The translations under genes and the position numbers were made by a program. The notes beneath the pieces are model-generated. The model did no database searches, was not told the origin of the DNA, and was given only the letters and a program-made list of their open reading frames with translations. Of a stretch of DNA of 64,000 bases, positions 1-7,487 are shown in pieces; positions within the stretch are counted from its first letter, which is position 1, and each line of letters begins with the position of its first letter. This DNA is from Catellatospora tritici (GTDB lineage: Bacteria; Actinomycetota; Actinomycetes; Mycobacteriales; Micromonosporaceae), in NCBI RefSeq assembly GCF_019083965.1, contig NZ_JAHRCY010000001.1, forward strand, positions 763,077 to 827,076, read 5' to 3'.

Positions 1-19
1 CCCTTCGCGGCGTGAAGGG
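1..19. terminator. possible hairpin terminator
   Basis: CCCTTC and GAAGGG (6 bp) face each other across a 7-nt loop, about 110 bases beyond the stop of the BMP lipoprotein gene. It could end that transcript, but the window edge cuts off the context and no clear T-run is visible. Bases 20-130 show no gene. Confidence 0.3.
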
Positions 20-130
20 AACCGGCCGCCACCCGCTCCGCCTTGTCGGCGGTGCGGGCGGCGGCCGGATCCGTGTTCAGGGGTGGCCGCCCGTTACGGC
101 GATGATCTCACCGAGCGGAGCGGCCGGGTG

Positions 131-1231
131 TCACTTCGGCTGGGCCGGGGACTCCACCTTGATGGTGCCCGCGATGATGTCGGCCTTGAGCTTGTCGATC
201 TCGGCCTTGAGGCCGGCGTCGATCTTGCTGTCGAAGTCGTGGTACGGCGCCAGCGAGACGCCGTTGTTCTCCAGGGTGCCCAGGAAGCCGCCGGTCAGCA
301 GGGTGCCCGGGGTGGCAGCCGACTTGGTCAGCGCGTCCTTGACGCCGTCCGTGGAGTTCTTGACGACCGTGGTCAGCATGACCGAGCCGTACTTGGTGGT
401 GGCGAAGCCGTCGGCGTCGACCCAGATCACGACGTACTTGCTGCCCGCGTTGGCGGCGGTGCCGAGGCCCGCGCCACCGGCGACCGGGAAGATCACGTCA
501 GCGCCCTGGGCGGCCAGGGTGTCCGACTTCTGCTTGCCCTTCTCCTGGCTGACGAAGTCGTCGGTGAACAGACCGTCCTGCTTGGCCTTGTCCCAGCCCA
601 GCAGCTGGACGTTCTTGCCCTTGGCCTTGTTGTACGCGGCCACACCGTCGGCGAAGCCGTCCATGAAGATGGTCACCGGCGCGATCTTCATACCGCCGTA
701 GGTGCCCACCTTGCCCGACTTCGAGTAGCCCGCGGCCAGGTAGCCGGCGAGGTACGCCGCCTGCTGGGTCTCGAACTGGATCGGGTAGACGTTGCTCAGG
801 CCCTGGTTGCCGGCGTCGACGATGGCGAACTGCACCTTCGGGTTCGCGGTGGCGACCTTCTTGGTGGCGTCGCCCATCAGACCACCGACGGCCTGCACGA
901 ACTGGCAGCCCTTGCTGACCGACTGGGCCAGGTTCGGGTCGTAGTCGGCCATGGTGGTCGACGGGGTGTAACCCGCGTGGATGGCCGGGTTCGCGCTGGC
1001 CGCAGCCTGCATACCCGCCCACGACGAGGCGTTGAACGAGTGGTCGTCGATACCGCCGGTGTCGGTCACCATGCAGGCCTCGAACTTGGCCGCGGCGGCG
1101 CTGGTGGAGCCGGCGTTCGGCTCCTCAGTCGGCTTGCTGCAGGCGGCCGCGGCCAGAGCCAGGCCGGCCGCCGCGACGAGCGCGACAATCTTCATCCCAC
1201 GCACAGGGCGCAAGACGGTCTCCTCTCCCAT
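131..1231 (-). CDS. BMP-family ABC transporter substrate-binding lipoprotein
   Basis: Extracytoplasmic binding lipoprotein of the BMP/PnrA (Med) family, which usually binds nucleosides for an ABC importer. A signal peptide with a lipobox ending LALAAAAC is followed by an SKPTEE linker. The mature domain carries the family hallmarks ACMVTDTGGIDDHSFN, GYLAAGYSKSGKVGTYGG and ATVVKNSTDGV-type segments. The ATG at 1231 lies 12 codons before a second ATG at 1195, which starts directly at MKIVALVAAAG and gives the more typical signal peptide; either could be used. The transporter's ATPase and permease genes would lie downstream, to the left of the window. The exact ligand is not inferable. Confidence 0.9.
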   Translation of the reverse strand: MGEETVLRPVRGMKIVALVAAAGLALAAAACSKPTEEPNAGSTSAAAAKFEACMVTDTGGIDDHSFNASSWAGMQAAASANPAIHAGYTPSTTMADYDPNLAQSVSKGCQFVQAVGGLMGDATKKVATANPKVQFAIVDAGNQGLSNVYPIQFETQQAAYLAGYLAAGYSKSGKVGTYGGMKIAPVTIFMDGFADGVAAYNKAKGKNVQLLGWDKAKQDGLFTDDFVSQEKGKQKSDTLAAQGADVIFPVAGGAGLGTAANAGSKYVVIWVDADGFATTKYGSVMLTTVVKNSTDGVKDALTKSAATPGTLLTGGFLGTLENNGVSLAPYHDFDSKIDAGLKAEIDKLKADIIAGTIKVESPAQPK

Positions 1232-1501
1232 AAAGACACCGCGCGACGAACGAACACCCGGATCCCAGGCGACGGCACGGTGAACCTCGTCAGGCAACGT
1301 ACCTTCCACGCCGCCGTTCGAACGACAATCGTGCAGGGTTGTTGAACGCTCGTTACCCGCGCGTGACCCCGACGTGTAAAGAATCACGAAAATGCTTCGA
1401 CCAGGGCCCGAGCGAACCCGACAACCGGCCATGAACAAGGCGTTTCCTGCGGACGCTCCTGGCTGACGGATCGACCCGCCCCTGGCGTACCCTCAGCGTT
1501 C

Positions 1502-1849
1502 GTGGAGGCTCTTCGTCTGATTCTGCGGTACGTGCACCTCGTCGGCTTCGCCCTGCTCCTGGGCGGCGCGGTGGTCCAGTACCTGTCCGGCAAGATCCGC
1601 GTCAACTCCGTCATGGTCTGGGGCGCCAGCATCCAGCTGCTCTCCGGCATCGCGCTGAGCGCGCCGCTGGGCCGCGCGATCCAGCCCGACCCGACCAAGC
1701 TGGCGGTCAAGGGCGTCATCGCGCTGCTGATCTTCATCATGGTCATCGTGCCGTTCGTGAAGAAGCGCGAGAGCGTCAACCCCGGTCACTTCTTCGCGAT
1801 CATCGGCCTGACCCTGATCAACGCCGCGGTCGCCGTCTTCTGGCACTGA
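1502..1849 (+). CDS. small integral membrane protein, unknown function
   Basis: 115 residues beginning at a GTG. About four hydrophobic segments are visible (roughly residues 6-28, 36-54, 68-86 and 96-114), with short charged loops (SGKIR, KKRESVNP), so this is a polytopic inner-membrane protein with almost no soluble part. It is divergent from the BMP lipoprotein gene, sharing a 270-bp upstream region, and is followed by a strong hairpin. Proteins of this size and layout are common unnamed conserved membrane proteins in actinobacteria. I recognise no functional motif and assign no role. Confidence 0.75.
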   Translation: MEALRLILRYVHLVGFALLLGGAVVQYLSGKIRVNSVMVWGASIQLLSGIALSAPLGRAIQPDPTKLAVKGVIALLIFIMVIVPFVKKRESVNPGHFFAIIGLTLINAAVAVFWH

Positions 1850-1854
1850 CCCCG

Positions 1855-1883
1855 ACCGTCCCGCCCACCCCGGGCGGGACGGT
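1855..1883 (+). terminator. intrinsic-type terminator hairpin
   Basis: ACCGTCCCGCCC (1855-1866) pairs perfectly with GGGCGGGACGGT (1872-1883) across a 5-nt loop, starting 6 nt after the stop of the small membrane protein gene. The position and 12-bp GC stem fit a transcription terminator. Confidence 0.75.
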
Positions 1884-1888
1884 TCCTC

Positions 1889-1951
1889 CAGGTCCCGTTT
1901 CGTGCAGGTCCCGTTTCGTGCAGGTCCCGTTTCGTGCAGGTCCCGTTCGTG
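1889..1951. repeat. 16-bp tandem repeat, 4 copies
   Basis: Three identical copies of CAGGTCCCGTTTCGTG (1889, 1905, 1921) are followed by a fourth lacking one T (1937-1951). The array sits between two converging genes and runs directly into the palindromic repeat that follows. No open frame of interest crosses it; it looks like slippage-prone intergenic DNA. Confidence 0.85.
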
Positions 1952-1992
1952 CAGTTTCCCCGAAATTGCGCGAAAGCGGCCTCGGATTCCAG
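1951..1992. repeat. TTTCCCCGAAA palindromic repeat, copy 1
   Basis: Contains GCAGTTTCCCCGAAATTGC, then GGATTCCAGCAGTTTCCCCG with AAACTGCA. It shares the GGATTC..GCA.TTTCCCCGAAACT core with copies near 13.5, 20.9 and 22.9 kb. It lies between converging genes. This copy is the least symmetrical: its left half is inverted relative to the others. Confidence 0.7.
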
Positions 1993-2063
1993 CAGTTTCC
2001 CCGAAACTGCAGCGCCGACGCCGCGACGGTCCCAGGACGGGCGGGCCAGCGGCGACGGGCGGG

Positions 2064-2957
2064 CTAACGGCGGCGGCCGCGCAGAGCCGCGCGAAGGTCG
2101 GTGACCAACCCGTCGAAATCCTCGGTCAGGCGCGCCGTCGTCACGGTCAGGACCGTCCAGCCCGCCTCGTCGGGCACCGGCACGCGTGGGCGCCGCTGGG
2201 CCTCGTCCGCCTCGCACACCACGCCGACCCGCTGCTGCGGCCACGCCAGCTCCAGCGACGGCGCCGGACCGTCACCGGTCTCGACGACGTAATGCAGGAC
2301 TGGAGCGGGCAGGTTGGCCTGCGCCAACTTCACCCGCAGGCGGCTCTCCAGCGGCGAGCGCGCCGCTGGGTCGGCCAGGTTCGCGGCCTTGAGCAGCCGG
2401 TTCCACCCGGGCGTGCCGATCCGGGCGTTGGCGTACTCCACCAGCGCGCCCGTGCTCACCACCCGCCGCGTCGTCAGCACGTCGATCAGCGCCACCGCGT
2501 CGGCGAGGTCCAGCCATCGGGCCAGATCCCAGCAGGTGCGCTGCGGCGTCGTCACCCGGATCCCGTCGGTGCGCCGGGTGATGTCCTTGTCCGGCACCGC
2601 CCCCCGGTGCACCAGCAGCCCCGCCATCGGCCCGAACCGGCCCGCCGTCAGCACCTCCACCGGCCCGTCCGCCTCGTACGGCGCGCCGTACAGGCTCGCG
2701 GCGGAGCGGCCCGCGATGACGCCATCCTCGGGCAGCAGGAAGTCGACGACGGCGAGGCAGCGCAGGCGGTGCGTGATGGTGAGCGCTCGGTCGGCGTACA
2801 CACCCCGGAACAGCGGCTGCCAGGCGGTGCTGCGCAGCTGCGCTGGAGTGAGCAGCCCCGAGCGCACCGCATCGGCCCCACGGAAGATCCGTCGGGTCAG
2901 CTCATCGGGACGTAGCGGCGGCTTGGGCACCGCGCCAGCGTAGGCACCCCTCGCCAC
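2064..2957 (-). CDS. AbiEi-like/endonuclease-domain protein
   Basis: 297-residue protein of a type common in actinobacteria. The N-terminal part (about 15-150: LTPAQLRSTAWQPLFRGVYAD, AGRSAASLYGAP, TTPQRTCWDLARWL) matches the AbiEi-type antitoxin layout of a winged-helix region followed by a transcription-regulator-like domain. The C-terminal part (about 195-290: SPLESRLRVKL, LELAWPQQRVGVVCEAD, VLTVTTARL) resembles the DUF559/Vsr-like endonuclease fold, with E and D residues in the usual places. It starts at GTG 2957; GTG 2930 (VPKPPLRP) is an alternative. No AbiEii toxin partner is adjacent, so a toxin-antitoxin role is not supported. It is probably a chromosomal orphan. Confidence 0.75.
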   Translation of the reverse strand: MARGAYAGAVPKPPLRPDELTRRIFRGADAVRSGLLTPAQLRSTAWQPLFRGVYADRALTITHRLRCLAVVDFLLPEDGVIAGRSAASLYGAPYEADGPVEVLTAGRFGPMAGLLVHRGAVPDKDITRRTDGIRVTTPQRTCWDLARWLDLADAVALIDVLTTRRVVSTGALVEYANARIGTPGWNRLLKAANLADPAARSPLESRLRVKLAQANLPAPVLHYVVETGDGPAPSLELAWPQQRVGVVCEADEAQRRPRVPVPDEAGWTVLTVTTARLTEDFDGLVTDLRAALRGRRR

Positions 2958-3042
2958 AGTGGATCAACCAGACACGCTGACTAATGTCCACCAGCCCAAC
3001 CCCACCCCGCCCCAACCATGCCCGCAACCTGCGGCGGACAGG

Positions 3043-3098
3043 GTTAAGAAGGGCCCCTTCCCCTACGCAAAGCGATAAGAAGGGCCCCTTCCTTACCT
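3043..3098 (+). repeat. GTTAAGAAGGG...AAAGCGATAA hairpin repeat, copy A
   Basis: GTTAAGAAGGGCCCCTTC, then CTACGCAAAGCGATAAG, then AAGGGCCCCTTCCTTACC. The two outer arms are near complements, and the centre carries CGC-AAA-GCG. The same layout recurs near 46.6 kb (opposite strand) and 50.8 kb. Confidence 0.85.
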
Positions 3099-3109
3099 CC
3101 AGGCCCCCC

Positions 3110-3202
3110 GCGCGCTCGCCGGCGGCGTCTGGACTGAGGAGCGTGACTGGGCCAAAGGCCCAGCAGCGACGAGGGAAGACGCCGCCTGAAAGGCGAGCGC
3201 GC
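3110..3202 (+). repeat. structured core repeat, copy 1
   Basis: Three nested stems: P1 GCGCGCTCGCC/GGCGAGCGCGC (3110-3120, 3192-3202), P2 GGCGGCGTCT/AGACGCCGCC (3121-3130, 3177-3186) and P3 CTGGGCC-AAA-GGCCCAG (3147-3163). Between P2 and P3 are the family's conserved unpaired strings GGAGCGTGA (3138-3146) and AGCGACG (3165-3171). TGAAA bulges between P2' and P1'. None of the stems resembles those of the copies at 18.5, 35.8 or 61.4 kb, yet the unpaired strings are the same. It lies in a 512-bp gene-free stretch and is followed directly by four GGAG-loop hairpins. Confidence 0.85.
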
Positions 3203-3351
3203 CGCGCCTGCGGAGGCAGGCGCCATAGAGCAGAGCGAGCGCGCCGCGCCTGCGGAGGCAGGCGCCATAGAGCAGAGCGAGCGCGCCGCGCCTGCGGAGG
3301 CAGGCGCCATAGAGCAGAGCGAGCGCGCCGCGCCTGCGGAGGCAGGCGCCA
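3193..3351 (+). repeat. 42-bp tandem repeat of GGAG-loop hairpins, 4 copies
   Basis: Three full 42-bp units and a partial fourth start at 3193, 3235, 3277 and 3319. Each contains GCGCCTGC-GGAG-GCAGGCGC, an 8-bp stem with a GGAG loop, followed (except in the last) by CATAGAGCAGAGC. The first unit overlaps the closing arm of the structured core. The same hairpin with a different stem follows the other copies of the core. Confidence 0.9.
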
Positions 3352-3362
3352 GGAATACGGCT

Positions 3363-3399
3363 GGTGGTGGCGCACGGGGTCGAACCGCGCGCCACCACC
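3363..3399. terminator. 11-bp inverted repeat, possible terminator
   Basis: GGTGGTGGCGC pairs with GCGCCACCACC across 15 nt. It sits about 70 bases beyond the stop of the neopullulanase gene (minus strand), so it may terminate the malEFG-amylase transcript. There is no T-run. Confidence 0.45.
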
Positions 3400-3469
3400 G
3401 CCTGCTTCGGGCACGTCGGCCGCGGCTTGGCGGCGGCTGATCATGCGGTTATGGATCATGCCAGGTTGA

Positions 3470-5320
3470 TCAGGTCAGGCGCCAGACCCCGAAGCCGGGG
3501 CCGTCGCCGGGTAGCGTGACCGCGCCGTCGTCGCCGACCACGAGTTCGGTCGGGCCGTACAGGGCGGGCACGCGGGTGCCGGGGGTGAGGCCGAGCGGGA
3601 GCACGACCGGGTCACCTGCGTCGCGGCGGGCCGCGATCAGGAGCGACTCGGACTCCGTCTCGCGCAGGTAGATCAGGGTGTCGGCGTCGGCGTGCAGCCA
3701 GCGCAGGCCGCCGTCGCGCAGTGCGGGTTCGGCGGTGCGCAGGCCCATGAGCTCCCGGTATGCCGAGAGCGTCGGCTCGTCGCGGTCCTCGGGTCGCCGC
3801 CACGGCATCGGGGTGCGCGCGTTCTCGCCGTTCCAGCCGGTCAGCCCGAACTCGCTGCCCGCGTACAGCATCGGCACGCCCGGGTAGGTGGCCAGCAGGC
3901 CGACCGCGACCAGGTGCCGTTCGCGCGAGCCGGTGATGGTGCGGATGCGCGGGGTGTCGTGCGAGTCGACGATGGTCCACGAGTTGAGCAGCGTGCGCCA
4001 GGAGACCCGGCCCGCGAACGCCCGCATCGTGGCGTACGCCGCCGTCCCGGGCCGTCGCGGCACGTCCCCCGGCACGTCGAAGAACGCGGACAGTTCGGTG
4101 TCTCCGCCGCGCAGCCAGGTCCACACCGGCCGGGTGAAGCCGAGGTAGTTCATGGTGCCGTGCCACCCGTCGCGGTCCATGTCCGCGGTCGGGTCGTGGG
4201 TGTACTCGGCCAGCAGCACCGCGTCGGCGGGCAGCGCGGCGCGCAGCATCCGGGCGACGTCGTGGCCGTCGTCCTGCCCGGCCCGGCGGCCGGTCTGGTG
4301 GGCGACGTCGACGCGCCATCCGTCGAAGTGCTCCAGCCAACGGCGCAGCACCGCCGCCATCCGGCTGCGCACCAGTTCGCTGGACCAGTCGAGCTTGGGC
4401 AGCCGGGGCTCGTCCCAGAACGACTCGTACCCGTGCGCGGGCAGCGGCTGGTCGGAGTGGAAGTAGTACATGCCGCGCTCGGGCGCGTCCGGGTCGGCCA
4501 GGGCGGCCCGGAACCACTCGTGCGCGGCGCCGGTGTGGTTGGTGGTGATGTCGCCGAGCAGCCGCATGCCGCGCTCGCGCACCGACTTGGCCAGCCGGGC
4601 CAGCGCGTCGTCGCCGCCGAGCAGCGGGTCGACCGCGTCGAAGGTCGAGGCGTCGTACCGGTGGTTGGAGCGGCCCGGGAAGATCGGGGTGAGGTAGACG
4701 GTGTCCGCGCCGACGGACCGGATGTGGTCCAGGTGCTCGGTGATGCCGTCGAGGTCGCCGCCGAAGAACTGCTCGGCGGTGCCGGGACCCCGTCCCTGCG
4801 CCTCGTCGCGGTCCCAGTCGGCGGGCAGCGCCCAGTCCGGCAGCGCGTCGGGGTCCTGCGGCCCGGCGGCGGCCGAGCGGGCGAAGCGGTCGGGGAAGAT
4901 CTGGTACACCACGGCCTGGGCCGCCCACGCGGGCGGCGGCTCGTACGACACCAGCTTGAAGTCCGTGTCGTCGGTGACCTCGTGCTCGGCCACGCCCGCC
5001 GAGGTCAGCCAGTACGGCGGCCCGCCCGCCGGGGTGAGCCGGAACCGGTAGTTGGTGACGCCGTTACGCGCCCGCAGCCGCACCCGCCACCAGACGTCGG
5101 ACGCGCCGTAGCCGCCGAGTCGGGCACCGGCGCGGTCGGGGTCGACCTCGGCCGCGTAGACGACCGGTTCGCGGTCGAACGTGGCCCGCACCTGCACCGC
5201 GGTGACCCCGGCCGCCGCGGGCACCCGCACCCACACCGTGACGGTGTCGCCGAGCGCGGGTGTCGCGTGGGACACATAGAGGCCGGACCCGTCGTGGTGC
5301 GGCTGGTTCGCCAACGTCAT
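3470..5320 (-). CDS. neopullulanase/cyclomaltodextrinase-type GH13 enzyme
   Basis: 616-residue glycoside hydrolase family 13 enzyme that should hydrolyse maltodextrins, cyclodextrins or pullulan, probably inside the cell (no signal peptide). The N-terminal 120 residues form a beta-rich CBM34-like domain (GLYVSHATPALGDTVTVWVR, WWRVRLRARNGVTNYRF). The catalytic barrel follows from VVYQIFPDRF. Visible GH13 motifs are GDITTNHTG, GWRVDVAHQTG (nucleophile Asp), LLAEYTHD (acid/base Glu) and VDSHDTPR, which has SHD where NHD is usual. ATG 5320 has an excellent upstream GGAGGGAGAGG; an in-frame extension further upstream is out of character. It lies 32 bp after malG and is the likely last gene of the malEFG operon. 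Confidence 0.92.
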   Translation of the reverse strand: MTLANQPHHDGSGLYVSHATPALGDTVTVWVRVPAAAGVTAVQVRATFDREPVVYAAEVDPDRAGARLGGYGASDVWWRVRLRARNGVTNYRFRLTPAGGPPYWLTSAGVAEHEVTDDTDFKLVSYEPPPAWAAQAVVYQIFPDRFARSAAAGPQDPDALPDWALPADWDRDEAQGRGPGTAEQFFGGDLDGITEHLDHIRSVGADTVYLTPIFPGRSNHRYDASTFDAVDPLLGGDDALARLAKSVRERGMRLLGDITTNHTGAAHEWFRAALADPDAPERGMYYFHSDQPLPAHGYESFWDEPRLPKLDWSSELVRSRMAAVLRRWLEHFDGWRVDVAHQTGRRAGQDDGHDVARMLRAALPADAVLLAEYTHDPTADMDRDGWHGTMNYLGFTRPVWTWLRGGDTELSAFFDVPGDVPRRPGTAAYATMRAFAGRVSWRTLLNSWTIVDSHDTPRIRTITGSRERHLVAVGLLATYPGVPMLYAGSEFGLTGWNGENARTPMPWRRPEDRDEPTLSAYRELMGLRTAEPALRDGGLRWLHADADTLIYLRETESESLLIAARRDAGDPVVLPLGLTPGTRVPALYGPTELVVGDDGAVTLPGDGPGFGVWRLT

Positions 5321-5352
5321 CCGGCCTCTCCCTCCTGCTTGGTGTCCCGCGC

Positions 5353-6282
5353 TCAGCCCTTGGTCCCACCGGCGGTGAGACCGGAGACCAGGTGCCGCTG
5401 CACGTAGAGGAAAACGAGCGCGGCGGGCACGGTGACGAGCACGGCGGCCGCGGTCAGGTACTCCCACTGCGGGTTGAACTGCGGCACGAACTGGCGCATG
5501 CCGTAGGACAGGGTGAACTTGTCATCGGTCTGGATGAACGCCGACGCGTACGCCAGCTCGCCCCACGCGGTGAGGAAGGTGTAGAACGCGGTCACCGCGA
5601 CGCCCGGCCGGGCCAGCGGCATGACCACCTTCCAGAACGTCATGAACGGCCCGCACCCGTCGATCGAGGCGGCCTCGTCCAGCGAGGTCGGGATCGAGTC
5701 GAAGTAGCCCTTGAGCATCCAGGAGCAGAACGGCACCGCGATGGTCAGGTACGCGATGATCAGCGACGCGTGGGTGTTGATCAGCCCGAACGCGGCCATG
5801 ATCTGGTAGATCGGCACGATCAGGATCGCCACCGGGAACATCTGCGTCACCAGGAACACCAGCATCAGCTGGCGGCGGCCGGGGAAGTTGAACCGCGACA
5901 GCGCGTATCCGGCGGTGGCCGACATCAGGATGCCGAAGAACATGGTGGCGGCCGCGACCAGCACCGAGTTGAACACCCAGGACGGGAAGTTGGTCTGGGT
6001 GAGCACGTACTCGTAGTTGGCCAGGGTGGGTTCCTTGACCAGCGTCAGCTCGGTGCTCTGGATCCACTCCTTGGGCTTGAACGACGCGGCCATCACCCAC
6101 ACGATCGGGAAGATCGCGATCAGCGAGGCGAGCACCAGCGTGCCGTGCAGACCGAGCGAGGCCAGCGGCGAGCGCTTGCTGCGGGGCCGAGCCGCCCGGG
6201 TCAGGGGCTGCGGCATGCGGTTGGGTGCCTGCGGCAGGCGGCTGGTCGACGCCTCCCGGACTGGCGAGTAGCTCTCGGACAT
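5353..6282 (-). CDS. malG: maltodextrin ABC transporter permease MalG-type
   Basis: 309-residue inner-membrane permease of the carbohydrate CUT1 family, partner of the MalF-type protein upstream. Six membrane spans are apparent, starting near residues 30-50 after a basic N-terminus. The cytoplasmic EAA loop that docks the ATPase is clear (EAASIDGCGPFMTFWKVVMP). ATG 6282 lies 2 nt after the malF stop, so translation is probably coupled; a GTG at 6291 overlapping malF is an alternative. No ATPase gene is present, which in streptomycete-type actinobacteria is supplied by the shared MsiK (established knowledge; its presence here is inferred). Confidence 0.92.
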   Translation of the reverse strand: MSESYSPVREASTSRLPQAPNRMPQPLTRAARPRSKRSPLASLGLHGTLVLASLIAIFPIVWVMAASFKPKEWIQSTELTLVKEPTLANYEYVLTQTNFPSWVFNSVLVAAATMFFGILMSATAGYALSRFNFPGRRQLMLVFLVTQMFPVAILIVPIYQIMAAFGLINTHASLIIAYLTIAVPFCSWMLKGYFDSIPTSLDEAASIDGCGPFMTFWKVVMPLARPGVAVTAFYTFLTAWGELAYASAFIQTDDKFTLSYGMRQFVPQFNPQWEYLTAAAVLVTVPAALVFLYVQRHLVSGLTAGGTKG

Positions 6283-6284
6283 GG

Positions 6285-7313
6285 TCACCACACCTCACCC
6301 TGCTTGCGCAGCATGCGCCGGTAGAACACGGAGAAGACGAGCAGGATCGACAGGATCAGCACGCCGTATGTCGAGGCCAGCGAGTAGTTGCGCAGGCCCT
6401 CGAAGGCGGCCCGGAACGAGCCGGTCACCAGGATCTCGGTCTGCCCGGCGGGCTGGCCCTGGGTGACCAGGAAGATCACCGGGAACATGTTGAAGGTCCA
6501 GATGGTGCCCAGCAGGATCACGGTCATGCTGACCGAACGCAGGCCGGGCAGGGTGATGCTGACGAAGCGCTGCCACGGGCTGGCGCCGTCGATCTCGGCG
6601 GCCTCGTACTGCTCGGTGGGGATGGTCTGCATGCCGCCGAGCAGGGCCACCATCATGAACGGCACGCCCAGCCAGATGTTGGTGAGGATCGCCGTCAGCA
6701 GCGAGGTCTTCCAGTCGGCGAACCACTCGACCGGGTCCAGCCCGACCTTGGTCAACAGCGCGTTGAACAGGCCGAACTTCTCGTTGAACATGAACTTCCA
6801 GGCGAACGCCGACACGAACGCCGGCACCGCCCACGGCAGGATCAGCAGCACGCGGTAGACGCCGCGGCCCCGCATCGGCCGGTTGAGCATCACGGCCAGG
6901 CCCAGCCCGATGGTGTAGTGGAACACCACGCAGCCGACGGTCCAGAGCAGCGTGATGCCGAACCACTGCCAGAACTGGCCGACCTTGCCCGAGAGCACGT
7001 CCACGTAGTTGTCGAAGCCGACCATGTGCCAGGCGTCGGGGTTGGCCTTGCAGGTCTCGGTGCCGGTGATCGACTTGGTGCAGATCTCGGCCAGTTGGTT
7101 GGCCTCGGTCAGGTTGGTGAAGGAGAGGAACACCCCGCGTGCCAGCGGGTAGATGATCAGCACGCCGAGGACCGCGACCACCGGCGCGACCATCGCCCAG
7201 GCGTACCAGTGCCGGTCCCAGCTGCGGCGCAGCCAGGACGGACGGTTCGCGGGCCGGTGGTTGCGGGAGGCCGGGCTGGTCGTGGAGGGCGGTGTCGCCG
7301 TCACTGTGCTCAC
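6285..7313 (-). CDS. malF: maltodextrin ABC transporter permease MalF-type
   Basis: 342-residue CUT1 sugar permease. The hydrophobic spans begin at about residue 40 (AWAMVAPVVAVLGVLIIYPL). A periplasmic loop containing two Cys (EICTKS, ETCKAN) follows, and the EAA motif is EAAEIDGASPWQRFVSITLP near residue 255. It forms the translocation pore with MalG and receives substrate from MalE. The GTG start at 7313 has CGGAG about 7 nt upstream. The region between it and malE (7314-7487) contains an extreme G/C homopolymer tract. Confidence 0.92.
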   Translation of the reverse strand: MSTVTATPPSTTSPASRNHRPANRPSWLRRSWDRHWYAWAMVAPVVAVLGVLIIYPLARGVFLSFTNLTEANQLAEICTKSITGTETCKANPDAWHMVGFDNYVDVLSGKVGQFWQWFGITLLWTVGCVVFHYTIGLGLAVMLNRPMRGRGVYRVLLILPWAVPAFVSAFAWKFMFNEKFGLFNALLTKVGLDPVEWFADWKTSLLTAILTNIWLGVPFMMVALLGGMQTIPTEQYEAAEIDGASPWQRFVSITLPGLRSVSMTVILLGTIWTFNMFPVIFLVTQGQPAGQTEILVTGSFRAAFEGLRNYSLASTYGVLILSILLVFSVFYRRMLRKQGEVW

Positions 7314-7369
7314 GGAGGGCTCCGAGGTTCAGGGGTGGTGACGCGGGCTGGCAGTGCCCGGAAAGGGAT

Positions 7370-7486
7370 ATGCGGGGCGGCGGGCGGGGCCCCGCGGGGG
7401 CCGCCCCCCCCGCCGGCGGGGGGGGGCGTTTGGTGTGGGGGGGGGGGGGGGGGCCCCCCCCGGCCCCCCCCCCCCCCCGCCGCCTG
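7370..7486. other. G/C homopolymer tract, possibly mis-assembled
   Basis: The malE-malF spacer contains runs of 17 G (7437-7453), 8 C (7454-7461) and 15 C (7464-7478), preceded by shorter G and C runs. Nothing comparable occurs elsewhere in the window. It could fold into a huge GC hairpin (malE-malF spacers often carry strong stem-loops), but runs of this length are also a typical sequencing or assembly failure. No gene is visible in it. Confidence 0.8.
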
Positions 7487-7487
7487 C

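Noticed and set aside
2064..2957. Type IV toxin-antitoxin system
   Set aside because: Only the AbiEi-like protein is present; no nucleotidyltransferase toxin lies beside it.
3193..3351. Possible CRISPR array
   Set aside because: The 42-bp units are directly adjacent with no variable spacers, each is a hairpin, and there are no cas genes. They are tandem repeats.
3363..3399. tRNA-like sequence (GGGGTCGAACC)
   Set aside because: It resembles a T-arm read in reverse but no acceptor, D-arm or anticodon stem can be formed; it is a simple inverted repeat.
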